Assembly (NCBI RefSeq): GCF_003355155.1 | Contig: NZ_CP031320.1 | Coordinates: 7,655,383-7,719,382 of the forward strand | Length of the DNA: 64,000 nt | Direction: 5' to 3' | Origin: Streptomyces armeniacus | GTDB lineage: Bacteria > Actinomycetota > Actinomycetes > Streptomycetales > Streptomycetaceae | The notes under the pieces: generated by a model | The model's input: only the letters and a program-made list of their open reading frames with translations | What the model was told of the DNA's origin: nothing | Databases searched by the model: none | Program-made: the position numbers and the translations under genes | Shown here: one piece after another, positions 34,101 to 43,435 of the stretch | Layout of the letters: every line of letters starts with the position of its first letter | Numbering within the stretch: position 1 is the first letter of the stretch

Positions 34101-37100
34101 CGGAACAGCGCCACCTCGAACGCGAACAACGCAGGCTGCGTAAACCCGGTCTCACTCAGCGCACCAGCATCCGCACCGAAAACAACATCCCGCAGCGGCC
34201 GCTCAAGCTCCCCATCCAGATGCGCACACACCTCATCAAAGGCCTCCGCAAACACCGGGAACGCCTCATACAGCTCACGCCCCATCCCCAGCCGCTGCGC
34301 ACCCTGACCCGCAAATACAAACGCCGACTTGCCCTCGCCCAGCGCCGTACCCGCCACCGCGTGCGCGTGCGGCTCGCCGTTCGCCAACGCCTCAATAGCC
34401 GCGAGCAGTTCGTCGCGCTCCGCGCCGACGACCACCGCACGGTGCTCGAAACGCGAACGGGTCGTCGCCAGCGCACGCGCCACGTCGTACGCGTCGTCGT
34501 CCGTTCCGGCGAGTCGCGCGGCCAGTTGTGCCGCCTGTGCGCGGAGCGCGTCCGCGCTCCGCGCGGACAGCAGCCACGGCACCCACTCGGCGTCGCCCGT
34601 GGTGCCGACGGGCTGCGGCGCCTCCGTACGGTGCGCGTTTTCCGCGTCGGGTGCCGCGATGATCACATGCGCGTTGGTGCCGCTGAGCCCGAACGACGAC
34701 ACGCCGGCCTGCCGTACGTGCCCCTCCCGTACGGGCCACTCCACCGGCTCGCTGAGCAGCCGTACGGCACCGCCGCCCGCCGACCAGTCCACGTGGGAGG
34801 AGGGTGCGTCCGCGTACAGCGTCCGCGGCAGCCGCTCGTGGTGCATCGCCTGCACCATCTTGATGATTCCGGCGACACCGGCGGCGGCCTGCGTGTGCCC
34901 GACGTTGGACTTCACCGAGCCGAGCCACAGCGGCCGTTCCGCGTCCCGCTCGCGCCCGTACGTGGCAAGCAGCGCCTGCGCCTCGATCGGGTCACCCAAC
35001 GGCGTTCCGGTGCCGTGCGCCTCCACCGCGTCCACGTCATCCGGTGTCAGCCCCGCCTGGGCGAGCGCCGCACGGATCACGCGCTGCTGCGAAGGCCCAT
35101 TGGGGGCCGTGAGACCGTTCGACGCGCCGTCCTGGTTGACGGCGGAGCCGCGTACGACGGCCAGCACCTCGTGCCCCTTCGCGCGGGCGTCCGACAGGCG
35201 CTCCACGAGGAGCATGCCGACGCCCTCCGACCACACGGTGCCGTCGGCCTCGTCGGCGAACGCCTTGCACCGCCCGTCGGGCGCCAGTCCGCCCTGGCGG
35301 CTGAACTCCACGAAGGACGCGGGTGTCGACATCACCGTCACGCCGCCCGCGAGCGCCAGATCGCACTCGCCGCTGCGCAGCGCCTGTGCGGCCAGGTGGA
35401 GCGCCACGAGCGACGAGGAACACGCCGTGTCCACCGTCACCGCCGGGCCCTCCAGGCCCAGCGTGTACGCGATGCGGCCCGACGCGACGCTACCCGCGCT
35501 GCCGGTCAGCAGGTGGCCGTGCACGTCCTCGGGTACGTCGTCGGCGGCCGCGCCGTAGCCCTGGTACGCGCAGCCGACGAACAGGCCGCTGCGGCTGCCG
35601 CGCAGCGTGTGCGGGTCGATGCCCGCCCGTTCGACGGCCTCCCAGGATGTCTCCAGCAGCAGCCGCTGCTGCGGGTCCATCGCGAGCGCCTCGCGCGGCG
35701 AGATGCCGAAGAACGCCGGGTCGAACTCGGCGGCGCCCGGCAGGAAGCCGCCGCGTGAGGTGTAACTGGTGCCGCTGCGCCGGGAGTCCGGGTCGTACAG
35801 CGCGTCCGTGTCCCAGCCCCGGTCCTCGGGGAAGTTGCCGATGGCGTCCGCGCCGGAGGCCACCAGGTCCCACAGCTGCTCGGGCGAGGTGATGTCGCCG
35901 GGCATACGGCAGCTCATGGCGACGATGGCGACGGGCTCGTCGACGGCGCCGGGCGTGTCGCCCGTTCCGGCCGGCGTGCCCGCCACCGCACCCTCGTCGC
36001 CGAGCAGTTCGGCGAGCAGGTGGCCGGCGAGCGCGGCCGGGGTCGGGTGGTCGAAGACGAGGGTGGCGGACAACGTGAGGCCGGACTCGGCGGTGAGGGC
36101 GTTGCGCAGTTCGACGGCGGTGAGCGAGTCGATGCCCAGGTCCTGGAAGGCGCGTCCGGGCTCGACGGCCTCCGGGCCGGGGTAGCCGAGCACGGCGGCG
36201 GCACGCTCCCGTACGAGGCGCAGCAACTCCCGTTCACGCTCGGCGGGTTCCAGCGGGCGGAGCCTGCCGCGCAGGTCGGTCCCGGGCGTGTCGCCCGTGG
36301 TCGCGGCCGCCGCGGCTTCGGGCAGTTCGCGGAACAGCGGGCGTACGCCGCCCTGCTGCCCCGCCGTCTGCTCTCCCGCCGTCCGTTGTCCGGCGGCCAG
36401 CGTGCCCCAGTCGATGTCGGAGACGACGAGCTGCGTCTCGCCCTCCCGCAGCGCCGCACCGAGAACGGCCAGTGCGGGCGCGGGCTCCATCGGGGTGAGT
36501 CCGCCGCGCCGCAGCCGCGCGAGGACGGCGGGGTCCTCGGCCATGCCGCCGCCCGCCCACGGGCCCCAGGCCACGGAGAGCGCGGGCAGCCCCTCGGCGT
36601 GGCGGCGCTGGGCGAGGGCGTCGAGTGCGGCGTTGGCGGCGGCGTAGTTTGCCTGCCCGACCGAGCCGAGCGCCCCGGCGATCGACGAGAACAGCACGAA
36701 CGCGGTCAGGTCCGCGCCCCGCGTCAACTCGTCCAGCTGCACCGCCGCGTCGAGCTTCGCGCGCAGAACAGCCGCGAAACGCCCCTCGTCCAGCGTGTGC
36801 AGCATGCCGTCGTCGAGGACACCGGCGGCGTGGTAGACGGCGGTCAGCGGCCGGTCGGCGGGCACCTCCGCCAGGAGGCCGGCGAGCGCGTCGCGGTCGG
36901 CGGGGTCGCAGGCGGCGACGGTGACCTGGGCGCCCAGTTCGGTGAGTTCGGCGACGGTCGCGTCGATGCCGGGCGTGTCGGGGCCTCGGCGGCTCACGAG
37001 CAGCAGGTGCCGCGCGCCCTCCCCGGCGAGCCTGCGGGCGAGCTGGACGCCGATGGTGCCGGTGCCGCCGGTGATCAGCGTGGTGCCGGCGTGGGCGAGG

Positions 37101-38071
37101 GCGGGGCCCGGCGTGCCGGGTGTGCCGTCGGCGCCTTCGGCGGCGGGGGCGCGGACGATACGGCGGGCGAGCACGCCGCTGGTACGGATGGCGAGTTCGT
37201 TCTCGGGCGTGTCGGACAGTACGGCGCGGAGGCGCGCCCACGCCCGTACGTCCGGCTGCTCGGGCAGGTCGATCAGACCGGCCCACACGGCGGGGTGTTC
37301 CAGCGCGGCGCCGCGCCCGAGGCCCCAGACGGCGGCCTGGTACGGGTCACGAAGCCGGTCCGAACGCCCCGTGGAGACCGCCCCCGTGGTCACAGCCCAC
37401 AGCGGCAGCGGGTCGTCGCGCCCGGCCAGCGCCTGAACGAGGTGGTTGGTGAGGGCGAGCCGTACGGGAACCTCGCCGGTGAGGCCCAGCAGCGACAGAA
37501 CACCGACGGTGGCTTCTGTGGCGTCGCCGAGCGCGCCGTGCAGCAGGCGGGCGACCTCTTCGCGGTCGTGGCCCGCGCCGAGCGCCAGCGTGCGGGGCGC
37601 ATACGCCTCCGTGGTGCCCAGGGCCTCCAACAGGCCGCAGAGGAGCGGGTCTTCCGTGCCGAGCCCTTCGGGTACGACGACCAGCCAGCGTCCGGACGGC
37701 GCGGGCGCGTCGGGCAGTGCGCCGAGCGGCTTCCACAGCTCGCGGTAACGCCAGGACTGCGTGGTCGCGTGCTGCTGCCGGTCCCGGTGCCAGTCCGCGA
37801 GCGCGGGCACGACCGGCGCCAGCAGCGAACGGTCCAGGTCGAGACTCCGCGCGAGCTGATCGACGTCCCCCTGCTCGACGGCGGCCCAGAACGCGGAATC
37901 CGTCGCCCGAGCCTGACCGCCGGAGGTGCCGCCGGGGTCGGACGGCTCAAGCCAGAAACGCTGCCGCTGGAAGGCGTACGTGGGCAGCGCAACCGTACGG
38001 GCACCCGCGAACAGCACACCCCAGTCCGGCGACAGACCATCCACATGCAGCCGGCCGACACCCGTCAGCAA
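31121..38071 (-). CDS. Modular type I polyketide synthase: [..AT]-KR-ACP-KS-AT-KR-ACP-docking, N-terminus lost
   Basis: About 2,300 residues, entering at the end of an AT ([16 protein letters not shown]). Module one: KR with NADPH motif GGTGTIG, LDD motif (GVLDDGML) and NYAAANA, hence predicted active B1-type; then ACP (GIDSLTA). Module two: KS (TACSSSL, HGTGT, NVGHT); AT with GHSIG and HAFH, predicted malonyl-CoA; KR with GGTGALG, lacking the LDD Asp (ALDVG) but with VWG and QAAY, predicted A1-type; ACP (GFDSLTA). No DH or ER is present in either module. The C-terminal docking helix ends [11 protein letters not shown]. Upstream coding is lost at about 38071. The gene directs two elongation steps, each leaving a hydroxyl. 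Confidence 0.92.
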   Translation of the reverse strand: MLTGVGRLHVDGLSPDWGVLFAGARTVALPTYAFQRQRFWLEPSDPGGTSGGQARATDSAFWAAVEQGDVDQLARSLDLDRSLLAPVVPALADWHRDRQQHATTQSWRYRELWKPLGALPDAPAPSGRWLVVVPEGLGTEDPLLCGLLEALGTTEAYAPRTLALGAGHDREEVARLLHGALGDATEATVGVLSLLGLTGEVPVRLALTNHLVQALAGRDDPLPLWAVTTGAVSTGRSDRLRDPYQAAVWGLGRGAALEHPAVWAGLIDLPEQPDVRAWARLRAVLSDTPENELAIRTSGVLARRIVRAPAAEGADGTPGTPGPALAHAGTTLITGGTGTIGVQLARRLAGEGARHLLLVSRRGPDTPGIDATVAELTELGAQVTVAACDPADRDALAGLLAEVPADRPLTAVYHAAGVLDDGMLHTLDEGRFAAVLRAKLDAAVQLDELTRGADLTAFVLFSSIAGALGSVGQANYAAANAALDALAQRRHAEGLPALSVAWGPWAGGGMAEDPAVLARLRRGGLTPMEPAPALAVLGAALREGETQLVVSDIDWGTLAAGQRTAGEQTAGQQGGVRPLFRELPEAAAAATTGDTPGTDLRGRLRPLEPAERERELLRLVRERAAAVLGYPGPEAVEPGRAFQDLGIDSLTAVELRNALTAESGLTLSATLVFDHPTPAALAGHLLAELLGDEGAVAGTPAGTGDTPGAVDEPVAIVAMSCRMPGDITSPEQLWDLVASGADAIGNFPEDRGWDTDALYDPDSRRSGTSYTSRGGFLPGAAEFDPAFFGISPREALAMDPQQRLLLETSWEAVERAGIDPHTLRGSRSGLFVGCAYQGYGAAADDVPEDVHGHLLTGSAGSVASGRIAYTLGLEGPAVTVDTACSSSLVALHLAAQALRSGECDLALAGGVTVMSTPASFVEFSRQGGLAPDGRCKAFADEADGTVWSEGVGMLLVERLSDARAKGHEVLAVVRGSAVNQDGASNGLTAPNGPSQQRVIRAALAQAGLTPDDVDAVEAHGTGTPLGDPIEAQALLATYGRERDAERPLWLGSVKSNVGHTQAAAGVAGIIKMVQAMHHERLPRTLYADAPSSHVDWSAGGGAVRLLSEPVEWPVREGHVRQAGVSSFGLSGTNAHVIIAAPDAENAHRTEAPQPVGTTGDAEWVPWLLSARSADALRAQAAQLAARLAGTDDDAYDVARALATTRSRFEHRAVVVGAERDELLAAIEALANGEPHAHAVAGTALGEGKSAFVFAGQGAQRLGMGRELYEAFPVFAEAFDEVCAHLDGELERPLRDVVFGADAGALSETGFTQPALFAFEVALFRLVESWGVRPDFLVGHSIGELAAAYVAGVWSLADVCRLVAARGRLMQALPSGGGMVAVEASEGEVLPLLEGRTDRVSIAALNGPQSTVVSGAEDAVEEIAGHFRSEGRRTSRLSVSHAFHSPLMEPMLADFQRVAESVEFREPVLPVVSNLTGELATAEELCSPEYWVRHVREAVRFADGVTTLAEHGVQRFVEIGPDGTLTAMAQASVPAEAALVPLLRKDRPEAQALLSGLASAFVRGEHVDWTALFAGRFGRTVALPTYPFQRERYWLVQRPSAGGGAGGASAELDAPFWDAVEKDDLESLAGELAIDRSAPWGEALPALASWRQRRRAQSEVDGWRYRVTWQPLTGTPGAGQLTGRWLLLAPESAELPEGLDGLADALGTGVETVSVPSGADRTVLADRLRAALSAEGAEPVSGVLSLLACAAPAADGTGRVPAGLRETVALVQALGDAELGAPLWTLTHGAVSTSRTEAVADPATAGVWGLGRVVALEHPERWGGLVDLPSRADDRTVARLAAVLEGASGEDQVALRASGALVRRVVRAGVPEGSVREWTPGGTVLITGGTGALGAQVARWVVERGAEHVVLTSRRGAEAPGASDLERELAASGARVSLVACDVTDRDAVAKLLAEHPVNAVVHAAGALDVGTVDELNEDALAAVWHGKVQGALHLHELLGTQELDAFVVFSSIAGVWGSGGQAAYAAANAALDALVEARRTEGLAGTSVAWGPWAEAGMAADDDAQEQLRRRGLNPLAPEGGLRALQRTLDVQDGCVVVADVDWTRFAAAFTSRRSAPLFAELPEAADASARAEGGPAADGEAGSELLRRLADASAEERGETVLTVVRSCAARALGYGDPKAVEAQRAFKDLGFDSLTAVELRNQLSAETGVALPATLVFDHPTPADLARHVTDQLFSEETEDGAAVIADLERIATAISRFSPDYDARPVIEARLRRMLSELGASTQDEQKAEVSQQLDTASDDEIFDFINQELGRS

Positions 38072-38294
38072 CGCCTGTCGATGACCGTGCGGTGGTAACC
38101 GGGACCGAAGCCCATCGTGGAAACGGCGGGCACCAGCCGGCGCAGTTTCTCGATCGAGACCGCCTGCCGGGACGGCGCGTCGAGCCTCCGCCGTTCGGCG
38201 GGCGGGCCGCCGAGGCGGGTTTTCCGATGGTCGTCGATGTTCGCGACCCGCGCCGCGAATCCGGAGTGCATGGTCCAGCAGTGGCCGTTGACGT
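38072..38294 (-). CDS. Unidentified coding fragment between two junctions
   Basis: About 75 residues on the minus strand ([20 protein letters not shown], then [20 protein letters not shown] and YHRTVIDR) with coding-like composition but no start or stop. It is neither PKS nor the aminotransferase half expected of the MocR gene to its right. The frame continues into the MocR linker on one side and ends where PKS begins on the other. Its size, about 220 bases, is similar to the other stray pieces at 10171 and 46705. I do not recognise the family. Confidence 0.35.
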
Positions 38295-38320
38295 CTCGGG
38301 GCAGGTGTTCCGCGGTGGGG
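38295..38320. other. Probable contig junction; 20-mer shared with 46680
   Basis: TCGGGGCAGGTGTTCCGCGG (38296-38315) differs by one base from TCGGGGCATGTGTTCCGCGG at 46680-46699. Both are followed by G-runs and then ACGG, and both flank abrupt gene changes. The shared sequence loosely follows the second Nextera adapter end CTCGGAGATGTGTATAAGAG, so it may be a degraded read-2 adapter. The match is suggestive only. Confidence 0.45.
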
Positions 38321-38685
38321 GGCACGGGGGGCGGTGGGGCCGGTGGCGGCGGGGGCGCCGGCACCGCCACCGGGGCCGCGACGACGACCGTTCCGGCGCG
38401 GCCACGGCCCGCCGCGTGCCCGTCCTCGATCAGCCGCTGGTACGCCTCCGTGACCACCCCGCGGGACACGCGCAGCTCCGCGGCGAGCACGCGGGAGGCG
38501 GGCAGCCGGCTGCCCACGGGGAGGCGGCCGTCGGAGACGGCGTGCCGCAGCTGCCCGGCCAGCCAGTCGGAGAGCCCGCCGGGCGGCGCCTCGCCGACGT
38601 CCAGCTGCAGGAAGTCGGAACCGGACGGCCCGGGCGGCTCGGGCCTTTTGGACCGGTCAAGTGGGTCACCTTTGGACCTGTTCAC
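38321..38685 (-). CDS. MocR/PdxR-type GntR regulator, DNA-binding half only
   Basis: About 120 residues. GTG 38685 opens [20 protein letters not shown]; a winged helix follows ([50 protein letters not shown]), the standard MocR N-terminus. It then enters a Pro/Ala/Val linker ([15 protein letters not shown]), where MocR proteins continue into a PLP-binding aminotransferase-like domain of some 350 residues. That domain is absent because the contig ends. It is divergent from the methyltransferase gene at 38714, with direct repeats between, so it may regulate that gene. Confidence 0.72.
38648..38684. promoter_or_regulatory. Direct repeats, candidate MocR binding site
   Basis: TTGGACCGGTCA (38648-38659) and TTGGACCTGTTCA (38672-38684) are direct repeats 24 bases apart in the short space between the divergent MocR and methyltransferase genes. 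MocR regulators typically bind direct repeats. The second copy overlaps the proposed MocR start codon, which would fit autoregulation or a later start. Confidence 0.45.
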
Positions 38686-38713
38686 CGGACCATTCTCGCA
38701 CCAGCCTGAAGCC

Positions 38714-39619
38714 ATGTACACAGCCGTGAACACAGCCGCGAAGACCGCGGCGAAGTCCCCCGTGAACAGCGCCGTGAACACAACCGCCGCTCCCCGCGAC
38801 TACGTCCACGGGTACTCCGACCACGAGACCCGCCGCCTCGCCGACCAGGCCGACACCCTCGCCGCACTCCTCCACACCGGCACCGCGTACCCCACGGGCA
38901 GCCGCGTGCTGGAGATCGGCTGTGGCGTGGGCGCGCAGACGGTGCACCTGGTCGACGGCAGCCCCGGCGCGCACCTCACCGCCGTCGACGTCTCGGCCGA
39001 CTCCCTCGCGCGGGCCCGCGCCCGCGTGACCGCCCACGCGCCGGGCGCGCGCGTCGAGTGGGCCCGCGCCGACCTCTTCGACCTGCCCTTCCCCGACGCC
39101 TCGTTCGACCATCTCTTCGCGTGTTTCGTGCTCGAGCATCTGCCGGATCCGGAACGGGCGTTGGCCGTGCTACGGCGCGTGCTGCGGCCCGGCGGCACGC
39201 TGACGGTGATCGAGGGGGACCACGGTTCGGCGTTCTTCCACCCCGACGGTGCCGCAGCGCGCACCGCCGTCGGCCATCTCGTACGGCTGCAGGCCGCCGC
39301 GGGCGGCGACGCGCTGATCGGGCGGCGGCTGCACCCGCTGGTGACGGCGGCCGGCTACGACGACGTGGTGGTCCGCCCCCGTACGGTCTACGCCGACGCC
39401 TCCCGGCCCGCGCTCGTCGAGGGCTTCACCCGGAACACGTTCGTGGCGATGGTCGAGGGCGTACGCGACGACGCGCTGGCCGCCGCGCTGACCACGCGGG
39501 CCGAATGGGAGCGCGGGATGGCGGAGTTGCGCCGGACGGCGGAGGACGACGGCACGTTCCACTACACCTTTTTCAAGGCCCAGGCGGTCAGCCCCGGGCC
39601 GCCCCGCCCGCGCCCATGA
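38714..39619 (+). CDS. Class I SAM-dependent methyltransferase
   Basis: A 301-residue methyltransferase. The SAM-binding glycine motif is VLEIGCGVGAQTVHL (about residues 66-80). The acidic residue at the end of strand 2 is in LTAVDVSADSLARARARV, and motif III/post-I stretches are DLFDLPFPDASFDHLFACFV and VLRRVLRPGGTLTVIEGDHG. This is the UbiE/small-molecule class; the substrate is unknown. ATG 38714 gives a repetitive start (TAVNTAAKTAAKSPVNSAVN) coded by near-repeats of AACACAGCCGTGAAC; a later start near PRDYVHGYSDHE would suit the family equally well. Divergent from the MocR gene, its probable regulator. Confidence 0.82.
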   Translation: MYTAVNTAAKTAAKSPVNSAVNTTAAPRDYVHGYSDHETRRLADQADTLAALLHTGTAYPTGSRVLEIGCGVGAQTVHLVDGSPGAHLTAVDVSADSLARARARVTAHAPGARVEWARADLFDLPFPDASFDHLFACFVLEHLPDPERALAVLRRVLRPGGTLTVIEGDHGSAFFHPDGAAARTAVGHLVRLQAAAGGDALIGRRLHPLVTAAGYDDVVVRPRTVYADASRPALVEGFTRNTFVAMVEGVRDDALAAALTTRAEWERGMAELRRTAEDDGTFHYTFFKAQAVSPGPPRPRP

Positions 39620-39813
39620 CGGCCGTACTCACCGCCCTCGCCCTGCTGGCGCTCCTGGCCTGCGCCCTGGAGCCCGCCGAACGCCGCAGACGCCGCGCGC
39701 AACCGCCGTACGGGCAACCCCCGCTGTCCGGCACCTCGGACGACGCGGACCGCGACCGCGACGCCCCACGCGTACGGACGGAGTCCTGGCGGAGGCAGCC
39801 GGGAGCCGCGCCG

Positions 39814-40863
39814 TCAGCCCGGTGTCGACTGCTCCAGCGGGAAGCGCAGCAGCGCGCCCACGCCGTCCTTGAGGCCCGTGCCCGCCGGGGCGACGGTCAG
39901 GGTGGAGGCGCTTTCCGCGCAGTTCCGCAGCAGGAACGCCTCGCGGGAGGCCGCCGCGCCGTCCTCCAGGAGCAGCGTGTCCACCGCGCCCATCTCCGCC
40001 GCGGCGCCGACCGCCTGGCTGCCCTCCGCCGCGCGGTCGTGGCCGAGGCCGGAGCGGAGCCGGTCCACCTGCTCTTCCGCGTCCGCCGTGCTCTCGCGCT
40101 CGGCGATGCGCAGCACCTCGTCGGTCAGCGCCTCGTCCGACGAGCCCGCGTGGGCGCCGCCGCGTGACGTCTCCGTCACGGTGTCGCGCAGCGGGGCGGG
40201 CAGGGCGTCCCGTACGGCGGTACGGGCCTGCACCTCGCCCGCGAGGATCACCACGCGCGGGTGGAAGGTGTCGGCGGTGCGGGCGACGTAGTCGGCGACG
40301 TCCTGTGCGTTGCGGCTGACGGCGTTCTCGGCGCGGTGCTGGATCACGCGGTGGGAGAGGCCGCCTTCGCGCGGCTTGTGCACGCCTTCCAGCGCGCCGC
40401 CCTCGACCTCCTCGTCGGCGCGGGTCTCCGGCGTGTGCTGTTCGGCGACGACCTCCTGCCGTACGCGCGCGCCCTCCCGGTCGGCGAGCACGACGAGGGC
40501 GCGTACGGCGCGTGCCGCCTCCCGCCCGTACGCGCCGAGCTCCGGGAGGTGGCCCCAGTGCGCGGCGTCGCCGGCGCCGAGTGCGGCGTCCCAGTGCTCG
40601 TCGAGGACGACCCCGGCCTCCGGGTGCGCCACGATGACGCGGCCGTCGGCCTGCTCCTCGCCGGGGGTGTCCGTACGCGCCGCGGCCTCGGCGGCGTCCA
40701 CGGCGCGCGGATCGGCGCCGTCCGCCTCCAGCCGCTCCCGGAGCGCCTGCCAGCGCAGCCGTACCTGCTTCGCGGCGTCCTCGGCGGGCGCGCGGCCCTC
40801 CAGGTAGACGGTGGCGAAGGGCCCGTCGTGCTCGTACACCGGGCGCAGCCTCGAGAGGTCCAT
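39814..40863 (-). CDS. baeRF-type (bacterial eRF1-like) / Vms1-Ankzf1-like protein
   Basis: A 349-residue protein from ATG 40863 (MDLSRLRPVYEHDGPFATVY). The layout fits the Rv2629-like baeRF family widespread in actinomycetes: an N-terminal alpha/beta region (ALVVLADREGARVRQEVVAE), a middle domain with VADYVARTADTFHPRVVILA and GEVQARTAVRDALPAPLRDT, and a C-terminal alpha/beta domain (MGAVDTLLLEDGA). These resemble eRF1 domains and are proposed to act on stalled ribosomes or as stress factors; function in Streptomyces is unproven. Upstream GGAGGAGAC on the minus strand is a good ribosome site. First of a run of minus-strand genes with PspAB and HtpX further upstream. Confidence 0.7.
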   Translation of the reverse strand: MDLSRLRPVYEHDGPFATVYLEGRAPAEDAAKQVRLRWQALRERLEADGADPRAVDAAEAAARTDTPGEEQADGRVIVAHPEAGVVLDEHWDAALGAGDAAHWGHLPELGAYGREAARAVRALVVLADREGARVRQEVVAEQHTPETRADEEVEGGALEGVHKPREGGLSHRVIQHRAENAVSRNAQDVADYVARTADTFHPRVVILAGEVQARTAVRDALPAPLRDTVTETSRGGAHAGSSDEALTDEVLRIAERESTADAEEQVDRLRSGLGHDRAAEGSQAVGAAAEMGAVDTLLLEDGAAASREAFLLRNCAESASTLTVAPAGTGLKDGVGALLRFPLEQSTPG

Positions 40864-40988
40864 CGTCGTCTCCTCCTTCGTTCTGCCTGGTGGCCGCTGT
40901 TTCCCGGACACGGGACGGCAAACGTGACGGAGGGCGGGAGCCCGTACGGCCGATGGGCCCGCCGGCCGGCCCCCGGCCCTCCGGCCGC

Positions 40989-41576
40989 CTACAGCCCCGG
41001 CGCGCCCCAGACCGGGAACCAGCGGGACAGGTCCGGCTCGACGCGGAGGTCGTCCGCGACGGTCGCGCGGATCTCCAGTTCCAGCGCGTTGTCCCGTTTC
41101 TCGGCGCCGCCGGGGAGCGGGGCGAAGGGGTAGAAGGTGCCGCGCTTGTAGAGGTAGACGAGGGCGAGGGGGCGGCCGTCGGCGGTGCGCTCGAAGCCCA
41201 TCAGGGAGCAGAGGAGCTGCGGGCCGAAGCCGCCGTCCTGGAGGAGGGTGTTGACGGCGTGCAGGTCGTTGACGGTGGACTCGGGCTCGTCGGCGGGGTG
41301 GCGGGAGAGCAACCAGGTGTAGCCGTACGTGTCCTGGCTGAACTCGACCGGGATGCCGCCCCGTTCGGTGTCCGCGTCCAGCAGCGCCCGTACGTCCTGC
41401 CGCAGTTGCGCGAAGGCGCCGCCCTCGACGCTGGCGAAGCAGACCGACCCGAGGCCGGTCGGGGCGAAACCGGCCGCCGCCCGCAGCGTGACCGCCGCGG
41501 AGGGGAGACCGAACAGCTGGTCGAGGTCGGGCCGTACCGGCTTGGACCGGCCGAAGAGGGTGTCCAGGAAGCCCAT
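40989..41576 (-). CDS. PspA-associated protein PspAB
   Basis: A 195-residue soluble protein from ATG 41576 (MGFLDTLFGRSKPVRPDLDQ). Characteristic stretches are LFGLPSAAVTLRAAAGFAPT, YGYTWLLSRHPADEPESTVN and LHAVNTLLQDGGFGPQLLCS, with SRWFPVWGAPGL at the end, matching the PspA-associated PspAB family of actinomycetes. These proteins accompany the phage-shock/envelope-stress protein PspA. The HtpX membrane protease is encoded immediately upstream in the same direction, so an envelope quality-control role is likely. No PspA gene is in the window. Confidence 0.8.
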   Translation of the reverse strand: MGFLDTLFGRSKPVRPDLDQLFGLPSAAVTLRAAAGFAPTGLGSVCFASVEGGAFAQLRQDVRALLDADTERGGIPVEFSQDTYGYTWLLSRHPADEPESTVNDLHAVNTLLQDGGFGPQLLCSLMGFERTADGRPLALVYLYKRGTFYPFAPLPGGAEKRDNALELEIRATVADDLRVEPDLSRWFPVWGAPGL

Positions 41577-41673
41577 GCGAGCGCTCCTCCGGGTGGGTCG
41601 GTTGCGGTGAGCTGGCCCCCCTCGCGGCGCCATACGGACGGCGCCATACGGACAGCTCCATACGGACGGCGCC

Positions 41674-42579
41674 TTACGGGCGGCCCAGCTGCGCCGAGAT
41701 GTGGCTCAGCTGGTTCAGGCGCTGCTCGAGGGTCGGGTGCGAGGAGAGCAGCCGACCCAGGCTCTGGCGGCCGGAGAAGGCGGGCACGAAGTAGAAGGCG
41801 TTGAACGGCTCGGCCTTGCGCAGGTCCCGCGTCGGGATCCGGGCCATCTGCCCGCTGATCTTCGTCAGCGCCGCGGCCAGCGCCGACGGTCGGCCGGTCA
41901 GCAGCGCGGCGGCCCGGTCCGCGGTCAGCTCGCGGTAGCGCGAGAGCAGCCGCGTCAGCAGGTAGCTGATCACGTATACGACGGCGCTGACCAGCGGTAT
42001 GAGGAGGAGCAGCGGGTTGTTGTTGTTACGGCCGCCGCCCACGAGGCCGGTCCACAGCGCGATCCGCGTGATGGTGCCGGCCAGCACGCCGAGGAACGAC
42101 GCGATCGTCATCACCGCCACGTCGCGGTGCGCCACGTGCGACAGCTCGTGCGCGAGCACGCCTTCCAGCTCCTCCGGCTCCAGCCGCCGCAGCAGGCCCG
42201 TGGTGGCGCAAACGAGGGCGTTCTCCTGGTTGCGGCCGGTGGCGAACGCGTTGGGGATGTCCGACTCGGCGATGGCGACGCGCGGCTTCGGCATGTCCGC
42301 CAGCGCGCACAGCCGGTCCACGGCGCCGTGCAGCTCGGGTGCCTGCTCGGGGGTGACCTCGCGGGCGCCCATGCTGTACGCCGCGATCCGGTCGCTGAAC
42401 CAGAACTGCGCGATGAACAGCCCGCCCGCGACCAGCACGATCAGCGGCCAGGCGCCCTTCGCCAGCGCGATCAGCGCGCCGACGAAGACCACGTACAGCA
42501 GTCCGATCAGGAACATGGTGGCCGTCATGCGGCTGGTCAGCCCCCGGTCCGGGGCGAAGCGGGTACGCGCTGCTGCCAT
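41674..42579 (-). CDS. htpX: Membrane zinc metalloprotease HtpX
   Basis: A 301-residue M48 protease. Two N-terminal membrane segments (MFLIGLLYVVFVGALIALAK; WPLIVLVAGGLFIAQFWF), the zinc motif HELSH (LAHELSHVAHRDVAV), then two more membrane segments around the Asn-rich GGGRNNNNPLLLLIPLVSAV, and the third ligand Glu in RYRELTADRAAA. It degrades misfolded membrane proteins. Its C-terminus, SSHPTLEQRLNQL, is typical. ATG 42579 has GGAGGGCACC upstream. Pairs with the downstream PspAB gene, 97 bases away. Confidence 0.94.
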   Translation of the reverse strand: MAAARTRFAPDRGLTSRMTATMFLIGLLYVVFVGALIALAKGAWPLIVLVAGGLFIAQFWFSDRIAAYSMGAREVTPEQAPELHGAVDRLCALADMPKPRVAIAESDIPNAFATGRNQENALVCATTGLLRRLEPEELEGVLAHELSHVAHRDVAVMTIASFLGVLAGTITRIALWTGLVGGGRNNNNPLLLLIPLVSAVVYVISYLLTRLLSRYRELTADRAAALLTGRPSALAAALTKISGQMARIPTRDLRKAEPFNAFYFVPAFSGRQSLGRLLSSHPTLEQRLNQLSHISAQLGRP

Positions 42580-42708
42580 GGTGCCCTCCGGTCGTGCTCG
42601 CGGGCTGACATCCCCCCTCTTCGGACTGTACGCCTTGTCCGGGAGTGGGCTGTTTGCCCGCCGTGCACGACCGGTCACACCCTACGGTTTCCGCCTTACG
42701 GTTCCGCC

Positions 42709-43335
42709 TTAAGCGTCCTGCGGCTCCGGTGCCACGAACTGCAGGTCGAGCTGGATCTTCAGCACGTCCCCGAGGATGCCCGGCGCGAAGTCGAGGCCGA
42801 AGTCGCTGCGCCGTATCTCACCGTTCGCCTCGAACCCGGCGTGCCGGCGGCCGTCCGCGAGGGAGTCCTCCGCGCCCCCGAACTCGACGTCGAACGTCAC
42901 GTTCCGCGTGACGTCGCCCAGGGTCAGTTCGCCCTCCAGCACCCAGTCGGCGCCCTCACCGCGGATACGGGTCGAGCGGAAGGCCAGCGTGGGGCGGCGG
43001 GCGACGTCGAGCATGTCGGGGGCCAGGACGTGCGCGTCGCGGTCGGCGTTGCCGGTGTCGATCGAGTCGACGGCGACGGTGGCCGTGACCGCGCAGTCGT
43101 CGACGGTGCTGCCGACCGTCAACTCGGCGTCGAACCGGGCGAAGTGGCCGCGCACCTTCGAGATCCCGAGGTGGCGGATCACGAAGCCGACGGCGGAGTG
43201 GTACGGGTCGAGCGCCCACCGGCCGGGCGCCAGCGGCAGATCGGCGGGCTCGGGCGTGCTGACGGACGGGCTGACGGACGTAGTGGTGGACGTGCTGGTG
43301 GACGTACTGGTGTGGGTGCCGGTTTCCGAAGTCAT
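42709..43335 (-). CDS. YceI family (lipocalin-like, polyisoprenoid-binding) protein
   Basis: A 208-residue YceI-fold protein: GRWALDPYHSAVGFVIRHLG, then KVRGHFARFDAELTVG, PTLAFRSTRIRGEG and LTLGDVTRNVTFDVEF are the conserved strands. It may bind isoprenoid lipids. No signal peptide is visible, so it is probably cytosolic. The N-terminus is a Ser/Thr repeat (THTSTSTSTSTTTSVSPSVS) coded by a microsatellite. Divergent from the MmyB-like regulator at 43436, across a 100-base gap. Confidence 0.87.
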   Translation of the reverse strand: MTSETGTHTSTSTSTSTTTSVSPSVSTPEPADLPLAPGRWALDPYHSAVGFVIRHLGISKVRGHFARFDAELTVGSTVDDCAVTATVAVDSIDTGNADRDAHVLAPDMLDVARRPTLAFRSTRIRGEGADWVLEGELTLGDVTRNVTFDVEFGGAEDSLADGRRHAGFEANGEIRRSDFGLDFAPGILGDVLKIQLDLQFVAPEPQDA

Positions 43336-43435
43336 GCCCCTACGCTGCGGCCCCGCGCCGCACACAGGAAGGCCGCCCCGAGGCTGGCACCGCCAGGGCT
43401 ACCCTCGCGGGCACCCCCCGACGTACCTTGTGCGC

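Noticed and set aside
39616..40167. Membrane-anchored ORF overlapping the methyltransferase stop (MTAVLTALALLALLACALEP)
   Set aside because: The start and first hydrophobic segment look plausible, but most of the frame is antisense to the well-supported baeRF gene; a short real protein of unknown end cannot be excluded.
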